The notes under the pieces: model-generated
What the model was told of the DNA's origin: nothing
Seen by the model: only the letters and a program-made list of their open reading frames with translations
Database searches by the model: none
Shown here: positions 44,601 to 52,448 of the stretch, one piece after another
Layout of the letters: each line of letters starts with the position of its first letter
Numbering within the stretch: the first letter of the stretch is position 1
Position numbers and translations under genes: made by a program
NCBI GenBank assembly: GCA_026002855.1
Contig: BPGD01000001.1
Location: 620,001 to 684,000, forward strand
From: Bryobacteraceae bacterium
GTDB taxonomy: Bacteria > Acidobacteriota > Terriglobia > Bryobacterales > Bryobacteraceae
DNA length: 64,000 nt
Reading direction: 5' to 3'

Positions 44601-45153
44601 GGGCGTTGTTGAACGGCGCTTTGCGCAGCCGGAGATTGGTGCCATTCACCGTGCCGGGGGCCAGATGCACCAGATCCATCGCGTTGCCGGCAAACAGCGG
44701 CAGCTCGAGGATCCGCCGTTCGTCGACCACCTGGCCCAGCGTCGCCTCCGCGGTTTGCAAAAGCGGCGTCTCGGCTGTCACCTGGACCACCTCGCTCACC
44801 TCGCCCATCGTGAGCTGGATGTTCAGCTCCACGTTCTCATTGACGCGCACCTGCACGTTGCCGCGAACGAATTTGCGAAAGCCCGGAGCCTCAACGTTGA
44901 CTTCATCAAGGCCCGGCGTCAGAAACGGCAGCACGTAATTGCCGCTATCGTTCGTCCTTGCGGCCACGGTCACGCCCGTGGCCACGCTGCGCCCCCGGAC
45001 CTCGGCGCCGGGAACCACGGCCCCTGAGGGGTCCGTCACCCGGCCCACGATGTTGCCGCGCGCATCCTGCGACTGGGCCTAAACCGGCATGGCTGCCAGC
45101 ACGCAGGCCAGGGCCAGCCCGGTCCATTTGTCCCACCAGTGAATCTTTCTCAT
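41659..45153 (-). pseudogene. Oar-like TonB-dependent receptor interrupted by two in-frame stop codons
   Basis: Read through, the frame from the ATG at 45153 to the TGA at 41659 is 1165 codons, normal for an Oar-like outer-membrane receptor. It has a signal peptide (residues 1-26), a carboxypeptidase-regulatory domain (GRVTDPSGAVVPGAEV), plug (about 120-230) and barrel ending in SLSLRY, with a terminal aromatic residue. Codon 25 is TAG (45081-45079), at the end of the signal peptide, and codon 1065 is TGA (41961-41959), where relatives usually have Trp in a WFNTD motif. Both could come from a Trp TGG by one G-to-A change. No frameshift is present. An AAGGAGG lies 14 bases and GGAAGG six bases before the start. 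A GTG at 45048 could start a leaderless product but would not be exported. Confidence 0.85.
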
Positions 45154-45344
45154 GGCGAACCTTCCTGCCTCCTTCCCTTTGCGGCCAGCCGCCGCGGTCG
45201 CTTCTGCGGGATGAGCCCGCCACCGCCTTCCGGCGTGGCAAGTTCCGGGAGGCAACCTCCAATCCCCCTGCAAACCCCGCGGCGGGGGCAAACCCTGACC
45301 CCAGCGTGGAACTGCGTCTCAGGCGGCGCAAGTAAATTCACGGC

Positions 45345-45361
45345 GTTTTCTCGGTGAAAAC
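45345..45361. promoter_or_regulatory. Inverted repeat between receptor and regulator genes
   Basis: GTTTTC and GAAAAC are exact complements separated by five bases, in the 287-base divergent gap between the interrupted receptor and the membrane regulator. It could be a regulator binding site. The rest of this gap contains no gene and no convincing consensus promoter. Confidence 0.35.
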
Positions 45362-45440
45362 CGGATGTTTCGCCAGACTGTGCCGGTCCCAAAGCCTGTT
45401 CGCAGTGCTGATACATACTTGTTAACCGGTACATTGGCCC

Positions 45441-46712
45441 GTGGCACTCGGTTCCCCCGTCCAGCCCGAGGCAGGCAATGGCGAGCTCGCCCGCAAGCGG
45501 GCGTTACTCGATCGAATCGCGGCCAGCCCCGGGTTCCGGAAATCGCAGCGCGCCCGTGAATTACTCGAATATCTCGCCCGGCGGAGTCTGGACGCCCACA
45601 GCGGCCCCATCCGCGAACAGGAGATCGGCGTCGCCGTCTTCGGCCGTCCGCCAGGTTATGACACCAGTCAGGACACGCTCGTCCGCGTTCAGGCCTCGCA
45701 TTTAAGGAAAAAGCTCGAACAGTATTTTGAAGAAGAGGGCCGGGAAGAGACGCTCCGGGTTCGGCTTCCGAAGGGGAGTTACACGCTTGAGTTCTTCGAG
45801 GCTGCGCCCCAGCCACAGGCGCCGTCCCGCCTGTTCAGTCTTGCGTCCCGGCCTGCGGTGGCCTGGTGGGTGGCCGCGATTCTGGCGGCCACGTCCGGCC
45901 TTCTCCTTTGGCAGAACCAACGTCTGGGGCGCCGGCTGGAAGCGGGGCTCGGTCCGCATCCAGAGGTCGACCGGCTCTGGAGACAACAGATGTTCGACAA
46001 TGGCCGTCCCACCTTCCTTCTGTTGTCCGACCTGGGGTTGCTGCCGCTGGCAAACGCGATCCAGCACGACATCACGCTCGAGCAGTACCAGAACCGAGGC
46101 TTCACGGCGCTGGCCGAGCGCGAAATTGCCGATCCCGTCCTCCGTTCTTCCGTCCTCGACTTCTTCAACCGTTACCCCATCACCATGGCTGACGCAGCGG
46201 CCGCCAGACGCTTCGGCCTCCTCTTTTCCCTGAACTCGCTGGCCGTGGAGGTGCTTTCCGCGCGGGATGCCAACATGGGGATGGTCTCCGCCGGAAACGT
46301 GATTCTGCTCGGCAGCCGCCGGGGCAACCCTTGGGTCGGCGCTTACGAAGAGCAGCTCAACTTTCAGACAGTCTTTACGGAACCGCCGCGCCGCGCCTCC
46401 TTCCGCAACACCAGGCCCCTGCCCGGAGAGCAGCCGGAGTATCCGGTCGAATGGGGCCGGATCGGCTACTGCCGCGTGGCCTATCTGCCCAGCCTGAAGC
46501 CGGGCGGCACGGCGCTGCTGGTTTCCGGCACCGACGTGAACTCTTCGGACGCGGGGGTCAATTTCATCACCCGCGAGGCGTCCGTGACCGACCTGCGCCG
46601 CCGGCTGGGCGCTCCCTCCGGACACGTCCCACATTTCGAGGTCCTGCTGAAAACATACCTGGCCCGCAGCGCCGTCGCCCGCTACGAGCTCGTCTCCGTG
46701 CGGCGGAAGTAG
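45441..46712 (+). CDS. Transmembrane winged-helix regulator beside TonB receptors
   Basis: A 423-residue protein. Residues 25-120 form the acidobacterial wHTH-like module (FRKSQRARELLEYLARRSL, then REQEIGVAVFGRPPGYDTSQDTLVRVQASHLRKKL spacing, ending RVRLPKGSYTLEF). A single membrane helix lies at about 138-157, followed by a 260-residue probably periplasmic domain with NVILLGSRRGNPW and LLVSGTDVNSSDAG. So DNA-binding-like and sensor-like parts sit on opposite sides of the membrane, as in ToxR/CadC proteins. The start is a GTG; no strong ribosome site is seen. It is divergent from the interrupted receptor and 110 bases upstream of the intact one. Target genes are inferred from position only. 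Confidence 0.72.
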   Translation: MALGSPVQPEAGNGELARKRALLDRIAASPGFRKSQRARELLEYLARRSLDAHSGPIREQEIGVAVFGRPPGYDTSQDTLVRVQASHLRKKLEQYFEEEGREETLRVRLPKGSYTLEFFEAAPQPQAPSRLFSLASRPAVAWWVAAILAATSGLLLWQNQRLGRRLEAGLGPHPEVDRLWRQQMFDNGRPTFLLLSDLGLLPLANAIQHDITLEQYQNRGFTALAEREIADPVLRSSVLDFFNRYPITMADAAAARRFGLLFSLNSLAVEVLSARDANMGMVSAGNVILLGSRRGNPWVGAYEEQLNFQTVFTEPPRRASFRNTRPLPGEQPEYPVEWGRIGYCRVAYLPSLKPGGTALLVSGTDVNSSDAGVNFITREASVTDLRRRLGAPSGHVPHFEVLLKTYLARSAVARYELVSVRRK

Positions 46713-46737
46713 GACGCTGCCAGGCCGGCGCCCCGGC

Positions 46738-46766
46738 TTGACACCGCTTTCAGCCCGGGATAAAGT
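46738..46766 (+). promoter_or_regulatory. Sigma-70-type promoter of the intact receptor gene
   Basis: TTGACA (46738-46743) and TAAAGT (46761-46766) are separated by exactly 17 bases and lie 57 bases before the receptor start. The -35 box is perfect. The receptor is therefore probably transcribed on its own and not only by read-through from the regulator gene. Confidence 0.65.
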
Positions 46767-46822
46767 GCTCCACACCGGCAGCCGGAAGGCTCGCTGGTAA
46801 ATCGGTTCAAGGAGGCTCAAGG

Positions 46823-49800
46823 ATGCTTCACCGGGGCTGTGGTTTCCCTGTGATGTTGTTACTCGTTCTGCTGTTGCCGCTCCCGGCGCTGGCGCAGACG
46901 CTGGGGGGCATTTCCGGCGAGGTGCGCGATCCTTCCGGAGCGTTGGTACCGGGCGTGAAGATCACGCTCACCAACGTGGCCACGAACGCGTCCCGCCAGA
47001 CCGAAACCAACGAAGCGGGCTTCTATGCCTTCCCTGCGGTGCAGCCCGGAACCTACACGATCCGGGCAGAGAAGCAGGGCTTCCGCACGTTTGTGCGGTC
47101 CGGGCTGGAAGTCCAGGTTCAGTTGAACACGCGTGTGGACGTCGAACTCCAGGTTGGCGCGGTGACCGAGTCCGTCGAGGTGCGCGCCGAAGGCGCGCTG
47201 TTGCAGACCGAAAACGCGACTGTCGGCACGGTGATTGAAAACAAGCGGATCGTCGAGCTGCCGCTGAACGGCCGCAATGCGCTTCAGCTGGTTGCGCTGG
47301 CGCCCAACGTGAGCTTTGGTTTCCCGGCGGCCGGCCAGGCCCAGTCCCGCCAGGGCGGCATCCGCGCCGATCAGTCCATCGCGGTGGCCGGCCAGCGCGC
47401 CCAGTTCAACCGGTTTTCACTGGATGGCGTGGAAAATACCGACCCGAATTTCAACACGATTATCGTGATGCCGTCGGTGGACGCCCTTCAGGAATTCAAG
47501 GTGCAGACGGGCATTTACCCGGCGGAATTCGGCCGGGCCGCAACGCAGATCAACATGTCCACCAAGCCCGGCGGCAACGAATACCACGGGACCCTGTTCT
47601 ACTTCCTGCGCAATGACAAGCTGGACGCGAAGAACTACGCCTTCACTTCAGCGCGTCCGCCCAAGGATCCCTTCAAGTGGAACCAGTTTGGCTTCACGCT
47701 CGGCGGGCCGGTGAGCGTGCCGAAGCTCTTTGACGGACGCAACCGGCTGTTCTTCATGACCAATTACGAGTGGTTCCGCCAGCGGCGTCAGATCCAGGCC
47801 GTCTACAGCCTTCCGACAGTGGCCATGCGCGGCGGCAATTTCAACGACGTCATCACGACGCCGAACACGGCCATTCGGACCCAGGGCATCTATGATCCGC
47901 TTTCGCGGCAGATTGTCAATGGCGTGAACACCGCCCAGCCCTTCCCGAACAACACGATCCCGTCCGCGCGGATCCATCCGGTTTCACAGAAGCTCCTGGA
48001 GTTTTATCCCGAACCGAACCTGCCCAACCCAGATCTCCGCAACAACCGCGTGCAGGCGCAGGGCCAGCCCATCAATCGCGATCAGTTCGTGGGCCGTTTC
48101 GACTGGGTGGAGAGCGCGAACTCACAGTGGTTTGGCCGCTACAGCTGGGGCGATGAAAACCAGACGGCGCAGGCGCTGAAACTCAACGGCAGCAAGATCG
48201 TCACCAACTTCGAGCAGTACATGGCGACGAACACGCGCGTTCTGTCGCCGTCGATGGTGAACGAAGCGCGCATCGCCTACAGCCGCTTCTACAACACCAA
48301 TGGCCCCGAGCTGGCTTTCTCGCGCGATGTTGTGGGCGAGCTGAAGATCCCGGGCCTCAACAGCGGACCGCCCGTGCAGTGGGGCATCCCGAACATCTCC
48401 CTTCAGGGCGTTTATTCGGGCTTCGGCAACGACAGCGAAGGTCCGTATGAGATCAACAACAACGTCCTTCAGATCGTGGACAACTTCTCCATCATCCGCG
48501 GCCGTCACAGCTTCAAGTTCGGCGGCGAGGCGCGGCGCGACCGGTACAACCAGGTGGGCAACCAGTTCGCCCGCGGCCAGTTCACCTTCACCAACAACGC
48601 CACGCGCAACCTCGCCATGAGCGGGCGCACCGGCGACAACTTCGCCGACTTTCTCCTCGGCGAAGTCTATCAGGCTGAGGCGGCCGTCTCCATTGCGAAG
48701 GCGCAGTTCCGCACCTGGAGCATGGCCCTGTACTTCGATGACACCTGGCGGCTGACTTCAAAACTCACGCTGAATTTCGGACTGCGCTACGAGCTGACCC
48801 CGCCCTGGGAAGACCAGACCGGCACACTGTTCAACGGCATCGTTCCCTACGATGCGCACCTGACGCTGGAAAACCCGAACGTCACCGACCGCAACCTCTA
48901 TCCCTTCTTCATGCGGCAGGCGCCGGCGCGGCAGAACTGCTATGAGGGCGTCAACATCCGCTGGCCGGAGATCGACGTCCGCTGCGACGGGAGCCTCGGC
49001 CGCCGCCTGGTGGGGATCGACCGGAACGATTTCGCGCCGCGCGTGGGCATCACCTGGGCGCCGGACACGCGCTGGGTCTTCCGCGTCGGCTTCGGCACAT
49101 TCTACTCGCAGGACACCGGCAACCCGCGTTTCGACATGGCCCGCAATCTGGCCGGCCGTCTGCGCGACAACTCGCGCACGGATTTCCCGAACCTGAACTG
49201 GGGCAATTCGCTCGCTTCAATCGCCGGCGGCGTGGCCAACGTCTTCCGGCCCTACACGTTCGCCAACCCTTACGACCGGCGCACGCCCTACTCCAACCAG
49301 TGGACCTTCAACATCCAGCGCGAACTGGGCGGCAACATGGTGGTCGAGGCCGGCTACCTCGGCAACTCCAGCCGGCGGCTCGAATCGCTGCGCGCCGTCA
49401 ATGAAGCCCGGCCGGCCAATCCAGCCCTGGATTCCCGCACCATCCCGCAACGGTCGCCCTTCCCCAACTTTGGCCGCATCCAGCTTGTCGACAACGGCGG
49501 CATGGGCACCTACCACTCGCTCGGTCTCAAGCTGACCAAGCGCTACAGCGGCGGCCTCACGTTCCTGAACAGTTACACATGGGCCAAGTCGATCGACACC
49601 GCCACGGCCATCCGGAATCAGGGTGGCGACACGCTCTTCCCGCAGAATAGTTACTGCCGCAACTGCGAGAAGGCGCGATCCAGCCACGACGTGCGCCACC
49701 GCTTCGTCACTTCGGCGCTGTGGGACCTGCCGTTCGGCCGCGGCCGCAAGGTCAACATTGAAAACCCCGTGCTCGAGGCCCTCGGCGGCGGCTGGCAGAT

Positions 49801-50236
49801 CAGCTCGATCCTCACGCTCCAGACCGGCTTCCCGGTGACGGTGACCAACGGTCAGGACGCCTCCAATACGGGCGCGTTCTTCGACCGGCCCAACTCGACC
49901 GGCCGCAACGCCGAGTTGCCGCGGGGCAAGCAGGACCCGCAACGCTTCTTTGATACAACCGCGTTCTTCCCGAACGCACCCGGCACGCATGGCAACGTGG
50001 GCCGCAACACGCTCACCGGGCCGGGCATCATCGGCTGGGACTTTTCGGCGATGAAGAACTTCCGGCTCGCTAGCGAGCGGCGGACCTTCCAGTTGCGCTT
50101 CGAGTGGTTCAACTTTCCCAACCACCCGAACTGGGGCCTGCCTAACACGAACATCGCCTCGGGCGGCTTCGGGCAGATCACGAGCACGCGCACCAACATG
50201 CGGCAGCTTCAGATCGCCGGCAAGATCATTTTCTGA
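46823..50236 (+). CDS. Oar-like TonB-dependent outer membrane receptor, intact
   Basis: An 1137-residue outer-membrane protein. Domains in order: signal peptide (residues 1-24, ending ALA), carboxypeptidase-regulatory-like beta sandwich (26-110, GEVRDPSGALVPGVKITL), plug (about 120-235, with ELPLNGRNALQLVALAP and DGVENTDPNFNT), and a beta barrel ending GKIIF with the terminal phenylalanine needed for Bam insertion. No N-terminal TonB box is obvious, as usual for this class. The ATG follows AAGGAGG at seven bases. These receptors are thought to import large glycans or peptides. A strong promoter and a strong terminator make it a single-gene unit. Confidence 0.93.
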   Translation: MLHRGCGFPVMLLLVLLLPLPALAQTLGGISGEVRDPSGALVPGVKITLTNVATNASRQTETNEAGFYAFPAVQPGTYTIRAEKQGFRTFVRSGLEVQVQLNTRVDVELQVGAVTESVEVRAEGALLQTENATVGTVIENKRIVELPLNGRNALQLVALAPNVSFGFPAAGQAQSRQGGIRADQSIAVAGQRAQFNRFSLDGVENTDPNFNTIIVMPSVDALQEFKVQTGIYPAEFGRAATQINMSTKPGGNEYHGTLFYFLRNDKLDAKNYAFTSARPPKDPFKWNQFGFTLGGPVSVPKLFDGRNRLFFMTNYEWFRQRRQIQAVYSLPTVAMRGGNFNDVITTPNTAIRTQGIYDPLSRQIVNGVNTAQPFPNNTIPSARIHPVSQKLLEFYPEPNLPNPDLRNNRVQAQGQPINRDQFVGRFDWVESANSQWFGRYSWGDENQTAQALKLNGSKIVTNFEQYMATNTRVLSPSMVNEARIAYSRFYNTNGPELAFSRDVVGELKIPGLNSGPPVQWGIPNISLQGVYSGFGNDSEGPYEINNNVLQIVDNFSIIRGRHSFKFGGEARRDRYNQVGNQFARGQFTFTNNATRNLAMSGRTGDNFADFLLGEVYQAEAAVSIAKAQFRTWSMALYFDDTWRLTSKLTLNFGLRYELTPPWEDQTGTLFNGIVPYDAHLTLENPNVTDRNLYPFFMRQAPARQNCYEGVNIRWPEIDVRCDGSLGRRLVGIDRNDFAPRVGITWAPDTRWVFRVGFGTFYSQDTGNPRFDMARNLAGRLRDNSRTDFPNLNWGNSLASIAGGVANVFRPYTFANPYDRRTPYSNQWTFNIQRELGGNMVVEAGYLGNSSRRLESLRAVNEARPANPALDSRTIPQRSPFPNFGRIQLVDNGGMGTYHSLGLKLTKRYSGGLTFLNSYTWAKSIDTATAIRNQGGDTLFPQNSYCRNCEKARSSHDVRHRFVTSALWDLPFGRGRKVNIENPVLEALGGGWQISSILTLQTGFPVTVTNGQDASNTGAFFDRPNSTGRNAELPRGKQDPQRFFDTTAFFPNAPGTHGNVGRNTLTGPGIIGWDFSAMKNFRLASERRTFQLRFEWFNFPNHPNWGLPNTNIASGGFGQITSTRTNMRQLQIAGKIIF

Positions 50237-50260
50237 GGCGGCAGCAACCTGACCGATCCC

Positions 50261-50299
50261 GGGCCCGCCTATGTCGGATGGCCGCGGCGGGCCCTTTTT
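50261..50299 (+). terminator. Intrinsic terminator of the receptor gene
   Basis: GGGCCCGCC (50261-50269) and GGCGGGCCC (50286-50294) form a perfect 9-bp stem with a 16-base loop, followed directly by five T. It begins 24 bases after the receptor stop. Confidence 0.8.
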
Positions 50300-50422
50300 G
50301 CGAGCCGGAACGGGCCGCGCACGCGCGGCCTGGGAAACACCGCCAGCGCGGCGCCCGCCGGTGTCTGGAATGAAGGAACCTGCGGGATGGAAGTTTGTGG
50401 CGCGCCGCCCTGCGGCGGCGCG

Positions 50423-50740
50423 TTACCGCGCCTCGGCGGGCGCGCCCGCCGGCTTTCCCTCCGGAAGGATGATCGTCGTCTCTCCGGGCAGAGCCTTGTT
50501 CAGGTGCTGCCGCACGGCGCGCTTGCGTTCCTCGGGGTCTGAGCGCAGCCGTTCGACATGCTTCCGGGTGCGGTCTACCCGCTGGAGGAGTCCGTCCGTG
50601 TCCTGCTGCATCCGTCTCACGTCCTCGATGGCCCGCTTCGCGGCCGCCAGGCCGGCTGGATGCGTGAGCGCCCAGACGAGCGTTCCCAGGAAGAGCGCGA
50701 ACGAAGGCGCCAGCATCAGGAGTCCGACGTGCTTCTTCAT
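50423..50740 (-). CDS. FtsB/DivIC-like septum formation initiator protein
   Basis: A 105-residue bitopic protein: cytoplasmic MKKH, one membrane helix (residues 5-24), a coiled coil (about 33-70, RAIEDVRRMQQDTDGLLQRV), and a C-terminal globular piece whose spacing RLRSDPEERKRAVRQHLNKA followed by LPGETTIILPE matches the DivIC/FtsB pattern of a DPE-type motif, a helix and a PGE-x-x-x-hydrophobic strand. FtsB/DivIC binds FtsQ and FtsL in the divisome. It is far from the ftsQAZ genes at the other end of the window. The call is from fold pattern, not close sequence identity. It is divergent from cutA. Confidence 0.65.
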   Translation of the reverse strand: MKKHVGLLMLAPSFALFLGTLVWALTHPAGLAAAKRAIEDVRRMQQDTDGLLQRVDRTRKHVERLRSDPEERKRAVRQHLNKALPGETTIILPEGKPAGAPAEAR

Positions 50741-50768
50741 CGCCAGAACAAATCGCCTATCCTTCGTT

Positions 50769-50774
50769 TATAAT
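50769..50774 (+). promoter_or_regulatory. Consensus -10 box upstream of cutA
   Basis: A perfect TATAAT lies 36 bases before the cutA start in the 70-base divergent gap. The -35 region (AGAACA at 17-18 bases upstream) is weak. Confidence 0.45.
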
Positions 50775-50810
50775 CCCGTTGGCACGCCAAGTCCATATCC
50801 CGGAGGCGGA

Positions 50811-51161
50811 ATGACGGACAAAATCATCGTTCTTACGACATGCCCGAGCGAAGAGGAAGCCGGACGCATCGCGCGGCTGCTCGTGGAGGAGCGGCTGGCC
50901 GCCTGCGTCCAGATCCTTCCCCCAATGCGCAGCATCTACCGCTGGCGCGGCGCGCTGGAGGAAAGCGAGGAGCGCCTGCTGGTGATCAAGACGCGCCGCG
51001 GACTGTTCGGAGATCTGTCCCGGCGCGTGCGCGCCTCGCACTCGTACGAAGTCCCGGAGCTGCTCGCCGTGCCGGTGGTGGACGGCGCCGAGGACTACCT
51101 CGCCTGGATGGACGCCGAACTGCGCCAGGAAGGCTCGTTGCAGGACCCTTCCGCCGTGTGA
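50811..51161 (+). CDS. cutA: Divalent-cation tolerance protein CutA
   Basis: A 116-residue CutA protein, a trimeric ferredoxin-like fold named for copper tolerance in E. coli though its molecular role is unsettled. Visible motifs are VLTTCPSEEEAGRIARLLVEERLAACVQI (the LAACV stretch is diagnostic), then YRWRGALEESEERLLVIKTR and SYEVPELLAVPVVDG. The start has GGAGG six bases upstream; the frame is open much further 5' but overlaps an antisense gene. The next gene, an MFS carrier, starts 14 bases downstream, so they may be co-transcribed. Confidence 0.95.
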   Translation: MTDKIIVLTTCPSEEEAGRIARLLVEERLAACVQILPPMRSIYRWRGALEESEERLLVIKTRRGLFGDLSRRVRASHSYEVPELLAVPVVDGAEDYLAWMDAELRQEGSLQDPSAV

Positions 51162-51175
51162 TGGGATAGTGGCTC

Positions 51176-52441
51176 ATGACCGCGCCGCAAGTCCCGACGC
51201 GCGCCCGTCACTGGGTGGTCGTCTTCGCCGTTACGCTGGCCATCCTGGCCTATATCGACCGGGTGGCCATCTCCCAGGCCGCCCCGCTCATCTCCCACGA
51301 CCTGGGATTTAGCAAACAGCAGATGGGCTACATCTTCTCGGCCTTTGCCCTCGCGTACGCGCTCTTTGAGATCCCCGGCGGCTGGATGGGCGACTGGCTG
51401 GGCCCGCGCCGCGTGCTGATGCGGATCGTGCTGTGGTGGTCGTTCTTCACCGCCGCCACGGGCTGGGCCTGGAACTTCGTTTCCATGTGGATTGTGCGCT
51501 TCCTGTTCGGAGCTGGCGAGGCGGGCTGCTTCCCAAATCTCACCAAGGCGTTCACCACGTGGCTGCCGCAGCATGAGCGCGTGCGCGCGCAGGGCATCAT
51601 GTGGTCGTTCGCCCGCTGGGGCGGGGCGTTCACGCCGCCGCTGTTCGCTCTGCTGTTCCGATTCATGGGCTGGCGCGACGTCTTCCACGTTTTCGGCCTC
51701 CTCGGGCTTGTCTGGGCGATCTTCTTTTATCGCTGGTACCGCGACAACCCGAAGGACCACCCGTCCGTAAACGCAGCCGAGCTGGCTCTGCTCGAAGGCG
51801 CCGAAAAGACGGCTTCCGGCCACGGGGACGTCCCCTGGGGCAGGATGGTCCGCCGCGGGACCGTGTGGCTCCTCTGGGCGCAATACTTCCTGCTGACCTA
51901 TCCCTGGTACTTCTACATCACCTGGCTGCCCACCTATTTGCAGGAGGCGCGCCACATGGACATGGAGCGGAGCGCCCACTACGCCATCCTTCCGCTGCTG
52001 TTTGGCGGCATCGGATCCATGTTTGCCGGCTTCATTGCCAAATACGTGGCGCTATGGCTGGGTTCGGTCAACCGGGCGCGCAAGGTCATGGGCGCCACCG
52101 GTTTTGTCGGCGCCAGCCTCTTTCTGCTCATCGCTACCGTGACGAAGGATCCGCTGCCGGCGATGCTGGCCATGGGGCTGGCTTCTTTCTGCAATGACCT
52201 GGTGATGCCGGGCGCCTGGGGCGCCTGCATGGACATCGGCGGCAAATACGCTGGCACATTGGCCGGCTCGATGAACATGATGGGCAACCTCGCCGGCATT
52301 CTGGCACCCTCCATCGGCGGCTTCATCCTGGCGCATACCAACAACAACTGGAGCCTGTTCCTGTTCACCATGGCCGGCGCCTACTTTCTGGGCGCCTTCT
52401 GCTGGCCGTTCATTGACTCCACGCGTCCGCTGGAAGACTGA
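51176..52441 (+). CDS. MFS transporter, ACS-like (sugar acid / organic anion carrier)
   Basis: A 421-residue 12-helix major facilitator protein. The helix 1-2 region AYIDRVAISQAAPLISHDLG, the loop GDWLGPRRVLM and helix 4 with FGAGEAGCFPNLTKAFTTW are typical of the anion:cation symporter subfamily (hexuronate, glucarate, sialate carriers). It is followed seven bases later by a sialidase-family gene, which suggests that the pair handles a sugar acid released outside the cell. The acid is not identified. It is related to, but distinct from, the carrier at 9793-10995. Confidence 0.9.
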   Translation: MTAPQVPTRARHWVVVFAVTLAILAYIDRVAISQAAPLISHDLGFSKQQMGYIFSAFALAYALFEIPGGWMGDWLGPRRVLMRIVLWWSFFTAATGWAWNFVSMWIVRFLFGAGEAGCFPNLTKAFTTWLPQHERVRAQGIMWSFARWGGAFTPPLFALLFRFMGWRDVFHVFGLLGLVWAIFFYRWYRDNPKDHPSVNAAELALLEGAEKTASGHGDVPWGRMVRRGTVWLLWAQYFLLTYPWYFYITWLPTYLQEARHMDMERSAHYAILPLLFGGIGSMFAGFIAKYVALWLGSVNRARKVMGATGFVGASLFLLIATVTKDPLPAMLAMGLASFCNDLVMPGAWGACMDIGGKYAGTLAGSMNMMGNLAGILAPSIGGFILAHTNNNWSLFLFTMAGAYFLGAFCWPFIDSTRPLED

Positions 52442-52448
52442 CGTGCCG

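Noticed and set aside
41659-45153. Genome-wide stop codon reassignment as the reason for the interrupted receptor
   Set aside because: Other genes in the window end at standard TGA, TAG and TAA codons at the expected family lengths, and both TAG and TGA would have to be reassigned.
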